A stretch of 64,000 nucleotides of DNA from an uncultured Oscillospiraceae bacterium (lineage in GTDB: Bacteria; Bacillota; Clostridia; Oscillospirales; Oscillospiraceae). Under the pieces are notes generated by a model. That model saw only the letters and a list, made by a program, of their open reading frames with translations. It searched no databases and was not told the origin of the DNA. Positions 16,041 to 24,242 of the stretch are shown piece by piece. Position numbers and translations under genes: made by a program. Position 1 is the stretch's first letter, and each line of letters begins with the position of its first letter. Location: contig CAJUSE010000009.1 of the NCBI GenBank assembly GCA_910588975.1, forward strand, positions 14,321 to 78,320, in the 5' to 3' direction.

Positions 16041-18026
16041 TTAGCCGGTGTACTTCTCGATCCAGGCGGTGATCTCCTCCAGCCGCTTCATACGGTGCTG
16101 GGGCTTGCCGCCCCGGCTGAGTTCGTGGTTTTCTCCCTTGAACCACACAAACCGGGTATCCACGCCCTTCTCCAGCAGGGCGGCGTAGAGCTGGAGCCCC
16201 TGGTCGATGGGGCAGCGCCAGTCCTCGTCGGAGTGGATGAACAGGGTGGGGGTGACGGCGTTTTTCACATACTTCAGGGGGGAGTGGAGCCACATTTTCT
16301 TCTGATCCTTCTCCTCGAAGATGTCGCCGCCGGTCTGGTCCCGGCCGAAGTAGGGGCCGATGTCGCTGACTCCGTAGAAGCTGATCCAGTTGGAGATGGA
16401 GCGCTGGGTGGCCACGCAGGCAAAGCGGTCGGTGTGGCCGATGATCCAGTTGGACATGAACCCGCCGTAGCTGCCGCCGGTGGCGGCCACTCGCTTGGGG
16501 TCGATCTGGGGATAGGCGGCCAAAACGCCGTCGGTAAAGGCCATGAGGTCGTCATAGTCCACCGTGCCGTACTTGCCCCGGATGTCGGCAAAGGTGTTGC
16601 CCCGGCCGTCGGAGCCGGTAGGGTTGCAGAAGAACACAAAGTAGCCCCGGCCGGCCCAGAGCTGCATCTCATGATAGAACACAGGGCCGTAGGCCGTCTT
16701 GGGGCCGCCGTGGATGTCCAGCACGGCGGGGTATTTCTTCTTGGGGTCGTAGTCCCGGGGGAGGAGCACCCAGCCGTCAATGCGCTTGCCGTGGCTCTTC
16801 ACCGAGAGGGGCTGGGGCCGGGCCACATAGCAGTCTGCCAGAGCCTCGGTGTTGAAAGAGGACAGGGCTTCCACCTTGTCTCCGTGGCCCACCTTGTAGA
16901 GCTCCTGAAGGGCCATGTCGTAGAGGCCGATGCCCAGCACGGTGCCCTTCTCGGTGAGGTCGAAGCAGTCCAGCGAGCCCTCCCTGCGGTTGAGGGTCAC
17001 CGTCTTGCCGGTGGCATCCATCCGCCGCAGCTGGGTGGAGCCCCCCACGGTACAGGTGTAGTAGAGCTGCTCCTTGTAGATCCGAAAGACCTTGCCGCCC
17101 CCCAGGCGACAGTCGCTGCCCACGCTGGAGCCAAAGCCCACGTCGGGGGTGGAGATCTGGGTCAGCTTGCCCTTCTCCAAAAGGAAGAAGGCGGCGTTCT
17201 CGTTGACCCCGTGGTGCTGACAGTCCGAGCCCAGGACCACCAGGGCCTTGCCCAGGCCAAAGGCCCCCCGGAGGGAGTGATCACTGCCGCCGTAGAGGGT
17301 CTGGGTCTCGCCGGTGGCCGGGTCGTAGCGGTAGATCTGATCAAAGAGGTTCTCGGTGGTCTGGTAGACGCTGGCGCCGTAGACGATGGCTCCGTCCACA
17401 GCCTGGGCGAAGGAGACCTTCATCTCAGGGCCGGTGAGCCGCTCGGTCTCGCCGCTCTCGGCGTCGTAGAGGAACAGGGCGGGGACGGTGCCCTCCCGGA
17501 AGCCAGCGCCGTTCATGCGGTAGCCCAGGTCGGTGAGGACGTGGTAATCCTCGTTCTCCTTCCGGGCCTTGGCAAGCTCCTTCCTGGCCTCGGCGGTCAT
17601 CAGGTACTCGTCGGGGACCTCCCGGTCCATGGAGGCGGTGAAGAACCACAGGGTGTCGGTGAGCCGTTCCAGCCCCCGGGCGGCCATGGGCAGCTCAAAG
17701 GCCTTTTGGGCCTCGCCGCCCCGGATGTCCAGGCGATAGTAGACGGAGAATTTCTCCCCGGCTTTGGCCCGCTTCCGGTCCTTCTCCTCCCGCATGGCGG
17801 GGAAGAGGAGATGGTGGTCGTCCTCCCAGACAGGGGAATCCCCCTTGCCGTCGGCGGTGAGCCGGCGCAGGGCGCCGTTTTCGTAGAGGTAGATGTCCCC
17901 GGCGTAGTCGTTCTCCTCCTTCCGGGGGTATTTGACCACCAGGGCGGCCTTTTCCCCGTGGGGGGCGGCGGTGAGGGAACTGAGGAATTTATAGGAATAG
18001 AGATCCTGCATTTCGATGGGCTTCAT
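16041..18026 (-). CDS. S9-family serine peptidase (acylaminoacyl-peptidase/prolyl oligopeptidase type)
   Basis: A 661-residue peptidase. An N-terminal seven-bladed propeller region (about 1-400) with repeated YRLDIRGGEA- and YDPATGETQ-like blades is followed by an alpha/beta-hydrolase domain. The catalytic triad is visible: Ser519 in GGSYGGFMSNW, Asp602 in HSDEDWRCP and His634 in GENHELSRGG, the last a signature of S9C acylaminoacyl peptidases. No signal peptide, so it should degrade oligopeptides in the cytoplasm. It has its own promoter and terminator and stands alone. Confidence 0.92.
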   Translation of the reverse strand: MKPIEMQDLYSYKFLSSLTAAPHGEKAALVVKYPRKEENDYAGDIYLYENGALRRLTADGKGDSPVWEDDHHLLFPAMREEKDRKRAKAGEKFSVYYRLDIRGGEAQKAFELPMAARGLERLTDTLWFFTASMDREVPDEYLMTAEARKELAKARKENEDYHVLTDLGYRMNGAGFREGTVPALFLYDAESGETERLTGPEMKVSFAQAVDGAIVYGASVYQTTENLFDQIYRYDPATGETQTLYGGSDHSLRGAFGLGKALVVLGSDCQHHGVNENAAFFLLEKGKLTQISTPDVGFGSSVGSDCRLGGGKVFRIYKEQLYYTCTVGGSTQLRRMDATGKTVTLNRREGSLDCFDLTEKGTVLGIGLYDMALQELYKVGHGDKVEALSSFNTEALADCYVARPQPLSVKSHGKRIDGWVLLPRDYDPKKKYPAVLDIHGGPKTAYGPVFYHEMQLWAGRGYFVFFCNPTGSDGRGNTFADIRGKYGTVDYDDLMAFTDGVLAAYPQIDPKRVAATGGSYGGFMSNWIIGHTDRFACVATQRSISNWISFYGVSDIGPYFGRDQTGGDIFEEKDQKKMWLHSPLKYVKNAVTPTLFIHSDEDWRCPIDQGLQLYAALLEKGVDTRFVWFKGENHELSRGGKPQHRMKRLEEITAWIEKYTG

Positions 18027-18059
18027 GGCACTTCCTCCTTTTTTGCCTTTGTAAGGCTC

Positions 18060-18088
18060 ATTATAATCGAACCCCCGGTTCAGGTCAA
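18060..18088 (-). promoter_or_regulatory. Promoter of the S9 peptidase gene
   Basis: TTGACC, 17 bases, TATAAT on the minus strand, about 35 bases upstream of the start codon. Confidence 0.75.
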
Positions 18089-18098
18089 GGGCAGAAAA

Positions 18099-18132
18099 AT
18101 GCCCGTGCCGTTTTTGGGGGCGGCACGGGCAT
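18099..18132 (-). terminator. Terminator of the symporter gene
   Basis: Stem ATGCCCGTGCCG / CGGCACGGGCAT followed by TTTTTC on the minus strand, 14 bases beyond the symporter stop codon. Confidence 0.85.
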
Positions 18133-18145
18133 ATGGGGGGAGAAC

Positions 18146-19357
18146 TTACAGGTCTACCGAGAGGTCCTGCACGCCGATGCCGTGCTTGTCGGCGTAGCCG
18201 GTGAGCATGAGGGTCAAGGCGCCGTCGCCGGTGACATTGCAGGCGGTGCCGAAGGAGTCCTGGAGGGCGAAGACGGCCAGCATGAGCCCGGTGCCGGCGG
18301 CGTCAAAGAGCAAGATGCCCGTGATGAGGCCCAGAGAGGCCATGACGGTGCCGCCGGGGACGCCGGGGGCGCCGATGGCAAAGATCCCCAGCAGCAGGCA
18401 GAACAGCACCATGGTGCCCACGCTGGGCAGGTGGCCGTAGAGGACCTTGGAGATGGTCATGACGAAGAACACCTCAGTGAGCACCGAGCCGCACAGGTGG
18501 ATGTTGGCAAAGAGGGGGACGCCGAAGTTCACCATGTCGCTGCGCAAATTTTTGCTCTGGTGGGCACAGCGTAGGGCCACGGCCAGAGTGGCCGCCGAGG
18601 ACATGGTGCCCACGGCGGTGAGGTAGGCCGGGCCATAGTGGCGTACTACCTCCAGCCCCGACTTGCCCGAATAGACGGTAGCCACGCCGTAGAGAAGGGC
18701 CAGCCAGAGGTAGTGGCCGGCCATGACGATGAGGATGACAAGCCCGAAGATGGGCAGCTGTTGGGTGATGGAGCCGTTCCAGGCCAGCTGGTAGAAGGTG
18801 GTGCCAATGAAGAAGGGGAGGATGGGGATGATGACCTTGCTCACAATGTCCAGCACGATCTTCTGGAACTCCTGAAGGGCGGCGGCAATGGCCCTGGCCC
18901 GGGTCCACACGGCGGCCAGACCCAGCAGCACGGAGAGCACCAGGGCGCTCATGACGGGCATGATCTGGGGGATGTCCAGCTGGAACTTCACCGGCAATCC
19001 CGCCCCTTCAGCGGCGGCGGTGGAGATGTTCAGATGGGGGATGATGGCGTAGCCTGCTCCCATGGACATCAGGGCGGCCAGTATGGAGCTCACATAGGCG
19101 ATGATAATGGCTACGGCCAGCAGCCGGGTGGCGTTGCTGCCCAGCTTGGTGATAGAGGGGGCGATGAAGCCGATGATGATAAGGGGGACGCAGAAGTTGA
19201 TGAGCTGGCCCAGGACATACTTTGCTGTGCCGGCGATGTTGGCCAGAGCGCCGGCGAAGGGCAGGGCGGAGTCCTGGGGAATGAGCATACCCAGGGCCAT
19301 GCCTACCAGAATGGCCAGCAGCAGCCGGGCGGGCAGGCTTTTCAGGAACGATTTCAT
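18146..19357 (-). CDS. Dicarboxylate/amino acid:cation symporter (DAACS family)
   Basis: A 403-residue transporter with eight or nine hydrophobic segments and the two hairpin regions of the glutamate-transporter fold. The first hairpin serine region is seen in TMSSAATLAVALRCAHQ, and the substrate/cation region in GVPGGTVMASLGLITGILL and QDSFGTACNVTGDGALTLML, where the Asp and Asn of helix 8 (DSFGTACNVTGD) are conserved. Members move glutamate, aspartate, serine or dicarboxylates with Na+ or H+; the substrate is not decided by sequence here. The Met at 19357 has AAGGAGGAG at good spacing; an upstream in-frame Met is rejected. Confidence 0.88.
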   Translation of the reverse strand: MKSFLKSLPARLLLAILVGMALGMLIPQDSALPFAGALANIAGTAKYVLGQLINFCVPLIIIGFIAPSITKLGSNATRLLAVAIIIAYVSSILAALMSMGAGYAIIPHLNISTAAAEGAGLPVKFQLDIPQIMPVMSALVLSVLLGLAAVWTRARAIAAALQEFQKIVLDIVSKVIIPILPFFIGTTFYQLAWNGSITQQLPIFGLVILIVMAGHYLWLALLYGVATVYSGKSGLEVVRHYGPAYLTAVGTMSSAATLAVALRCAHQSKNLRSDMVNFGVPLFANIHLCGSVLTEVFFVMTISKVLYGHLPSVGTMVLFCLLLGIFAIGAPGVPGGTVMASLGLITGILLFDAAGTGLMLAVFALQDSFGTACNVTGDGALTLMLTGYADKHGIGVQDLSVDL

Positions 19358-19414
19358 GGGACGATCTCCTCCTTTTCGGATTTGGGACACAGGACAGAAA
19401 TGACGTACACCCCC

Positions 19415-19434
19415 AGTATACGCACAACTGTTGT
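19415..19434 (-). promoter_or_regulatory. Candidate promoter and operator of the symporter gene
   Basis: TATACT on the minus strand (19420-19415) is followed immediately upstream by the palindrome ACAACAGTTGT (19424-19434). The palindrome would fall in the spacer, as for a repressor site. The -35 is poor. Confidence 0.35.
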
Positions 19435-19464
19435 CCCATCATACACGGAAGGGGAGAGGGGGGC

Positions 19465-19497
19465 AAAAAAGCCGCCCCCGGATATCCCGGAGGCGGC
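19465..19497 (-). terminator. Terminator of glgP
   Basis: Stem GCCGCCTCCGG / CCGGGGGCGGC followed by TTTTTT on the minus strand, 15 bases after the glgP stop codon. Confidence 0.85.
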
Positions 19498-19512
19498 GAA
19501 AAAAGGGGCTGT

Positions 19513-21942
19513 TTACTTGTGGGGCACGTTCCAGATGTTCTCGGCGTATTCGCTCACCGAACGGTCGGCGGCGAAGATGCCCGAGCGGGCGATGTTGATG
19601 AGGCTCATCCGGTTCCATCGCTTGGGGTCCTGATAGGTCTGGGCGGCCAGCTGGTGGGCCTTCTGGTAGCTGATGGCGTCGGCCAGCAGGAAGTACTGGT
19701 CGGCGGGGCCGCCGTCACCGTTGAGGAGCAGCTGGACCAGGCTGGCGTAGCTGGCCTGGTCGTCAAAGCCCTTGGCCAGCTGGTCAATGACCGCCTTGAG
19801 CTGGGGGTCGTGCATATAGTAGTCGTAGGGATGGTAGCCCCGGCGCTTCATCTCCTCCACCTCGTCGGCCTTTAGGCCAAAGAGGAAGATGTTCTCGTCG
19901 CCCAGCACCTGGTGCATCTCCACATTGGCGCCGTCTAGAGTGCCGATGGTGAGCGCACCGTTCATCATGAACTTCATGTTGCCCGTGCCGCTAGCCTCCT
20001 TGCCGGCGGTGGAGATCTGCTCGCTCAGCTCGCTGGCGGGCATGAGCCGCTCGGCCAGAGAGACCCGGTAGTTCTCCAGGAAAAAGACCTGGAGCTTATC
20101 CTTGCACACGGGGTCGTTGTTGATGGTCTGGGACAGGGAGTTGATGAGATGGATGATCTCCTTGGCGGCCACGTAGGCGGGGGCCGCCTTGGCCCCGAAG
20201 AGGTAGGTCTGGGGGACGGTGATATAGTTGGGGTCCTCGTGGAGCCGGTGCCACAGGAAGATGATGTGCAGCACGTTGAGCAGCTGCCGCTTGTACTCAT
20301 GGAGCCGCTTGGCCTGCACGTCGAAGATGGCATCGGTGTTGAGCACGATGCCCTGCTCCCGCTTCAGGTGGGCGGCCAGGGCGAGCTTGTTCTCCCGCTT
20401 GATCTTGGCCAGCCGCTCCAGCACGGCGGCATCGTCGGCGAACTTCTCCAGCTTGGTCAGCTCCTGGGGGTGGAGCAGGTACTTGTCCCCGCCGCAGCAC
20501 TCCTGGATGAGGGCGTCCAGAGCGGGGTTGGCCTCACTGAGCCAGCGGCGGTGGTCCACGCCGTTGGTCACGTTTTTGAACTTGCCCGGGGCCATGCGGC
20601 AGGAGTCCTGAAACACGTCGGTGCGCAAGATCTCGCTGTGGAGGGCGGACACGCCGTTGACGCTGGAGCAGGCGCACACGCACAGGTTGGCCATCCGCAC
20701 CTGACCGCCCCAGACAATGGCCATCCGCTCCACTTTGCTCAGATCGCCGTGGGTGAACTGCATGAGCTGGTCCTGGTAGCGGCCGGAGATCTCCAGAATG
20801 ATCTGCCAGATCCGGGGCAGCAGCTCGGCCACCAGGTCCTGGGGCCAGCGCTCCAGGGCCTCGGCCAGAACGGTGTGGTTGGTGTAGGCCACGCTGCGGC
20901 TGACAATGAACCAGGCGTCATCCCAGCTGTACCCCTCCTCATCCAGCAGGATGCGCATGAGCTCGGGGATGATGAGGGTGGGGTGGGTGTCGTTGATCTG
21001 GAGGATGTGCTTCTCGTGGAAGTTCCGCAGGGTACCGTACTCTGCCTTGTGCTTGCGGCAGATGGACTGGACGGTGGCCGAGGAGAGGAAATACTGCTGC
21101 TTCAGCCGCAGGGACTTGCCCTCCCGGTGGTTGTCGGCGGGGTAGAGCTGCTTGGAGATGATCTCGGCATTGGCCTGGCGCTCCAGGGCCTTCATGTACT
21201 CGCCCCGGTTGAAGTAATTGAGGTCCACCGGCTCGGTGCTCTTGGCCTCCCACAGCCGCAGCACGTTGGCGTGCTGGGTGCCGTAGCCGGCGATCTGCAT
21301 ATCCCGGGGGACGGCCAGCACGGTGGTGTAGCCGGTGTGCTCCACAGAGTGGGAGCCGTCGGAGTTCCACACGTCCTGAACGGTGCCGCCAAAGCGGACC
21401 TCTTCGGCCTCGTCCTGGTGGGTGATGAGCCAGCTGGCCCCGTTATCCAGCCAGAGGTCGGGCAGCTCCTCCTGCTTGCCGTCGATGATCTTCTGCTTGA
21501 AGAAACCCAGCTCATAGCAGATAGAGTAGCCGGTGAGGGGGATGTCCAGGGTGGTGGCGGCGTCCAGATAGCAGGCGGCCAGGCGGCCCAGACCGCCGTT
21601 GCCGAAGCCGGCGTCGGGTTCCTCCTCAAAGAGGTCGGCGGCGGAGAAGCCCATGGCTTCCACGGCCTTGGTCAGCGGCTCGATGATGCCCAGGTTGTAG
21701 GCGTTTTTCCGCAGGGAGCGGCCCATGAGGAACTCCATGGACAGGTAGTGGACCTGGCGGGCGTGGGTGTCCGCCGCCTTCTGGGCGCTCTCCAGCTGCC
21801 GGGCGGAGATCATGTCCCGGATGACCAGAGCGCAGGCCTGGAACATCTGCTGGCGGGTACACTCGTCCACGTCCCGGCCGAAGTTCCGGCGCAGCTTGCC
21901 CGTGATGAGATCCGTCAGATCCTTTTTTGTGTATTTACGCAA
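19513..21942 (-). CDS. glgP: Glycogen/maltodextrin phosphorylase
   Basis: An 809-residue phosphorylase, full length for the GT35 family. It removes glucose 1-phosphate from the non-reducing ends of alpha-1,4-glucan using pyridoxal phosphate. The PLP-lysine signature EASGTGNMKFMMNGALTIGT is present, as are GNGGLGRLAACYLDAATTLD and HINDTHP-like ILQINDTHPTLIIPELMR near the active site. It is monocistronic and lies 36 kb from the glycogen synthesis operon, so degradation and synthesis are separately transcribed. The glucose 1-phosphate made would feed the phosphoglucomutase at 52537-54264. Confidence 0.96.
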   Translation of the reverse strand: MRKYTKKDLTDLITGKLRRNFGRDVDECTRQQMFQACALVIRDMISARQLESAQKAADTHARQVHYLSMEFLMGRSLRKNAYNLGIIEPLTKAVEAMGFSAADLFEEEPDAGFGNGGLGRLAACYLDAATTLDIPLTGYSICYELGFFKQKIIDGKQEELPDLWLDNGASWLITHQDEAEEVRFGGTVQDVWNSDGSHSVEHTGYTTVLAVPRDMQIAGYGTQHANVLRLWEAKSTEPVDLNYFNRGEYMKALERQANAEIISKQLYPADNHREGKSLRLKQQYFLSSATVQSICRKHKAEYGTLRNFHEKHILQINDTHPTLIIPELMRILLDEEGYSWDDAWFIVSRSVAYTNHTVLAEALERWPQDLVAELLPRIWQIILEISGRYQDQLMQFTHGDLSKVERMAIVWGGQVRMANLCVCACSSVNGVSALHSEILRTDVFQDSCRMAPGKFKNVTNGVDHRRWLSEANPALDALIQECCGGDKYLLHPQELTKLEKFADDAAVLERLAKIKRENKLALAAHLKREQGIVLNTDAIFDVQAKRLHEYKRQLLNVLHIIFLWHRLHEDPNYITVPQTYLFGAKAAPAYVAAKEIIHLINSLSQTINNDPVCKDKLQVFFLENYRVSLAERLMPASELSEQISTAGKEASGTGNMKFMMNGALTIGTLDGANVEMHQVLGDENIFLFGLKADEVEEMKRRGYHPYDYYMHDPQLKAVIDQLAKGFDDQASYASLVQLLLNGDGGPADQYFLLADAISYQKAHQLAAQTYQDPKRWNRMSLINIARSGIFAADRSVSEYAENIWNVPHK

Positions 21943-22003
21943 AAGAAAGTCACTCCATTTCCTTGAAATGCAACGGGGCAGTTTATTTCACAATAGGATT
22001 TCT

Positions 22004-22033
22004 ATTATACTATATTTATGCCATTTTTGTCAA
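22004..22033 (-). promoter_or_regulatory. Promoter of glgP
   Basis: TTGACA, 18 bases, TATAAT on the minus strand, about 60 bases upstream of the glgP start. Confidence 0.8.
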
Positions 22034-22089
22034 TTTTATCTTTGAAATATATGATTTTTCGGAAAGAATGAAGGGCAGAAATATGGAAA

Positions 22090-22112
22090 CAGGGCCCCGG
22101 TCAGGGGCCCTG
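22090..22112 (-). terminator. Candidate terminator of the rubrerythrin gene
   Basis: Stem AGGGCCCC / GGGGCCCT with a five-base loop, followed by GTTTCC on the minus strand. The T run is weak. Confidence 0.5.
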
Positions 22113-22146
22113 CTTGGTGCGGGGGTCTTTTTCGTGGGGGACAGGC

Positions 22147-22752
22147 TCACTTCTTGCGCATCTGGAAGGGCACCATCTCCACCCGGACAAAATAGCCCTG
22201 ATCGTGCTTGCACACCCAGCACTGCTCGGGGGGACGGGTGGCGGTGACGATGTGGCCGCAGTTGAGGCACATCCACTCGCACTCGGTCTCGTTGATAAAC
22301 AGCTTGTCGTTTTCCAGCAGGTCGGCAAACTGGCCGAACCGGTCCCCGTGGACCTGCTCGATGCGGGCCACCTGAGAGAAGAGGTGGCTGATCTCCGGGA
22401 AGCCCTCCTCCTTGGCCACGTGGGCGAAGCCGGTGTAGTCGTGTTCATACTCTTGGTACTCGTTGTGCTGGGCGGCCCGAAGATGCTCCAGCACGGTGGT
22501 GTAGAGGTCTATGGGATAGGTGCCGTCGATCTGGATGTTCTCCCCGGAGTGCTTTTCCAGATAGTCGTAGAAGGCCCGGGCGTGGGCCCGCTCCTGGTCG
22601 GCGGTGAAGCGGAACACGGCCTCCACAACATAGAGCCCGTGCTTTTTGGCAAGGCCGGCGGAGAAGGTGTAGCGGTTGCGGGCCTGGCTCTCGCCGGCAA
22701 AGGCCCGCATAAGGTTGCGCTTGGTCTCGCTCTGGGCAAAGGAAACGGACAT
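22147..22752 (-). CDS. rbr: Rubrerythrin
   Basis: A 201-residue non-heme iron protein that reduces hydrogen peroxide in anaerobes. The N-terminal ferritin-like domain (about 1-150) has the diiron glutamates in FAGESQARNRYTFSAGLA, EEGFPEISHLF and the ExxH of ARIEQVHGDRF. The C-terminal rubredoxin-like domain carries two CxxC knuckles, CLNCGH and CWVCKH. It ends in a Lys-rich tail. Its start codon lies inside a 19-bp perfect inverted repeat (22743-22792), which suggests translational or attenuation-type control. GGGGG lies seven bases upstream of the ATG. miaA lies just upstream on the same strand. Confidence 0.94.
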   Translation of the reverse strand: MSVSFAQSETKRNLMRAFAGESQARNRYTFSAGLAKKHGLYVVEAVFRFTADQERAHARAFYDYLEKHSGENIQIDGTYPIDLYTTVLEHLRAAQHNEYQEYEHDYTGFAHVAKEEGFPEISHLFSQVARIEQVHGDRFGQFADLLENDKLFINETECEWMCLNCGHIVTATRPPEQCWVCKHDQGYFVRVEMVPFQMRKK

Positions 22753-22792
22753 GCTGATACCCCCTTTATGGATGGTATCAGCATGTCCGTTT
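22743..22792 (-). promoter_or_regulatory. 19-bp perfect hairpin over the rubrerythrin start codon
   Basis: In the transcript, a 19-base arm (22792-22774) and a 12-base loop are followed by the exact complementary arm (22761-22743). The ribosome-binding purines (AAAGGG) are in the loop and extend into the stem, and the AUG at 22752 is fully paired. The 3' arm is followed by UUUCC. It could act as a translation-blocking hairpin or as a terminator for miaA read-through. Confidence 0.75.
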
Positions 22793-22803
22793 TTGTGAGA
22801 TAT

Positions 22804-22834
22804 ATTCTCTGCCGGCGGCAGTTTCCAACATGGG
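22804..22834 (-). promoter_or_regulatory. Candidate rubrerythrin promoter with a 13-bp palindrome
   Basis: On the minus strand TTGGAA is followed, about 17 bases on, by the AT-rich block ATATAT. Between them lies the palindrome CTGCCGCCGGCAG (22809-22821), placed like a repressor site. Transcription would start just before the 22743-22792 hairpin. The -10 is weak. Confidence 0.35.
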
Positions 22835-22864
22835 AAGGGAGTGGACCTGCCGGGCCTTATCTCC

Positions 22865-23764
22865 TCAGGACAGGAAGGCGTCGATGAGGGCGCAGGCCTG
22901 GTCCACCGGGTGGTTGGACATATCCAGCCAGTGGACGTCCCGATCCTTTTTGAACCAGCTCACCTGCCGCTTGGCAAAGCGCTTGATGGCCCGGCCCAGC
23001 TCGTCGATGAGGGCCTCCTCGGTGGGAATGGCCCCGGTGAGGTGGCGCAGGATGTAGCGGTATTCCAGCCCCAGTCCCTCCAGGAAGTCGTCGGAGACTC
23101 CCTCCGCCCGGAGCCGGGCCACCTCCTCCACCATGCCCGCATCCAGCCGAGCGATGAGCCGCTGGTCGATACGCTCACAGACCACCTCCCGGGGGTAGCT
23201 CACCCCCAGAGTGAGGACCTCGTAGCGGGGTTGGCGCTCCGCCTCGGCGTGGGGGTCGGCGCCGCTGCGCTGCTTTTCCAGCAGCCGCACCAGCCGGGGG
23301 CGGTTGTTCCAGGCATCCACGTCCAAGCTCACCCCCGCAGAGAGGAGCTGCTCCCGCAGTTCCTCAGTGGGCAGGGCCTCCAGCTGGGAACGCAAAACCG
23401 GGTCGGGGGGGGCCTCGTGGAACACATAGCCCTCACTCACCGAGCGGACATAAAGCCCGGTGCCCCCCACCAGGAAGGGGACCCGGCCCCGGGCGAGGAT
23501 GTCGTCAATGGCGGCGTAGGCCTCGGTTTGGAACCGGGCCACCGAGTACTGCTCCCCGGGCTGTGCCACGTCCAGCAGGTGATGGGGCACCCCGGCCATC
23601 TCCTCCGCCGTCACCTTGCCCGTGCCCAGGTCCAGCCCCCGGTAGACCTGCCGGGAGTCGGCCGAGACTACCTCGCTGTTGTAGCGATGGGCCAGGGTGA
23701 TCCCCAGGCCCGACTTTCCGCAGGCGGTGGGGCCCAGGACCACAATGAGCTTCGGCTTGCCCAT
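22865..23764 (-). CDS. miaA: tRNA dimethylallyltransferase
   Basis: A 299-residue enzyme that adds the dimethylallyl group of DMAPP to N6 of A37 in tRNAs reading UNN codons. The P loop is GPTACGKSGLG; the conserved ADSRQVYRGLDLGTGK and FLVGGTGLYV follow. The DMAPP/tRNA-binding segment with RYEVLTLGVSYPREVVCERI and RQVSWFKKD near the end is intact. It starts one base after the stop of the PPOX-like gene, hence one operon with the two nucleoside hydrolases. Confidence 0.96.
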   Translation of the reverse strand: MGKPKLIVVLGPTACGKSGLGITLAHRYNSEVVSADSRQVYRGLDLGTGKVTAEEMAGVPHHLLDVAQPGEQYSVARFQTEAYAAIDDILARGRVPFLVGGTGLYVRSVSEGYVFHEAPPDPVLRSQLEALPTEELREQLLSAGVSLDVDAWNNRPRLVRLLEKQRSGADPHAEAERQPRYEVLTLGVSYPREVVCERIDQRLIARLDAGMVEEVARLRAEGVSDDFLEGLGLEYRYILRHLTGAIPTEEALIDELGRAIKRFAKRQVSWFKKDRDVHWLDMSNHPVDQACALIDAFLS

Positions 23765-23765
23765 G

Positions 23766-24194
23766 TCAGGGAAACTCCACGGTGTACTTGGCGCCGTGGC
23801 AGTAGAAGGAGGCGTCGGACAGCTTCAGCCGCAGCAGCCGGACCTGCTGGCCGGCCCCGGAGTGGCTGTCGCTGGCCCACTGGCCAAAGCCCTTTTTCAA
23901 AGGCTGGGCCAGGGCCTCGTTGTCCCCCTCCCAGGCGGGTCCAAGGTCCAGGGCCACCCCGTGGCCGGCGAACCACCGGCCCGAGAGGGCAATGGAATTG
24001 TCCTGGGAGAGCTGGCCCATCTTCCCGGACTTATCGAAGGTGAGGACGTAGAAGGAGTCGCCCTTGAAATAGGCGGTGACGTTGCGGACCTGGGGCCTGC
24101 CGTCCTGAACGGTGGCCATGGCGATGATGTCCTCCCCCGAGCCGAACCGCTCGGTGAGGATGCCCTGGGCAAAGGAGAGGGTGTGATCAGGCAT
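23766..24194 (-). CDS. Pyridoxamine 5'-phosphate oxidase-like flavin-binding protein
   Basis: A 142-residue split-barrel protein. The pattern EDIIAMATVQDGRPQVRNVT, then FKGDSFYVLTFDKSGKMGQL, matches the PPOX-like flavoprotein superfamily, whose members bind FMN or F420 and often reduce unknown substrates. The reaction cannot be stated. The C terminus AKYTVEFP is typical of small family members. It sits between the nucleoside hydrolase genes and miaA, with GGAGGT before the start. Confidence 0.75.
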   Translation of the reverse strand: MPDHTLSFAQGILTERFGSGEDIIAMATVQDGRPQVRNVTAYFKGDSFYVLTFDKSGKMGQLSQDNSIALSGRWFAGHGVALDLGPAWEGDNEALAQPLKKGFGQWASDSHSGAGQQVRLLRLKLSDASFYCHGAKYTVEFP

Positions 24195-24242
24195 GAGAGT
24201 ACCTCCTGGGGTCGAGTTCGATTTTTGTAAAGGGGGAGCGGG

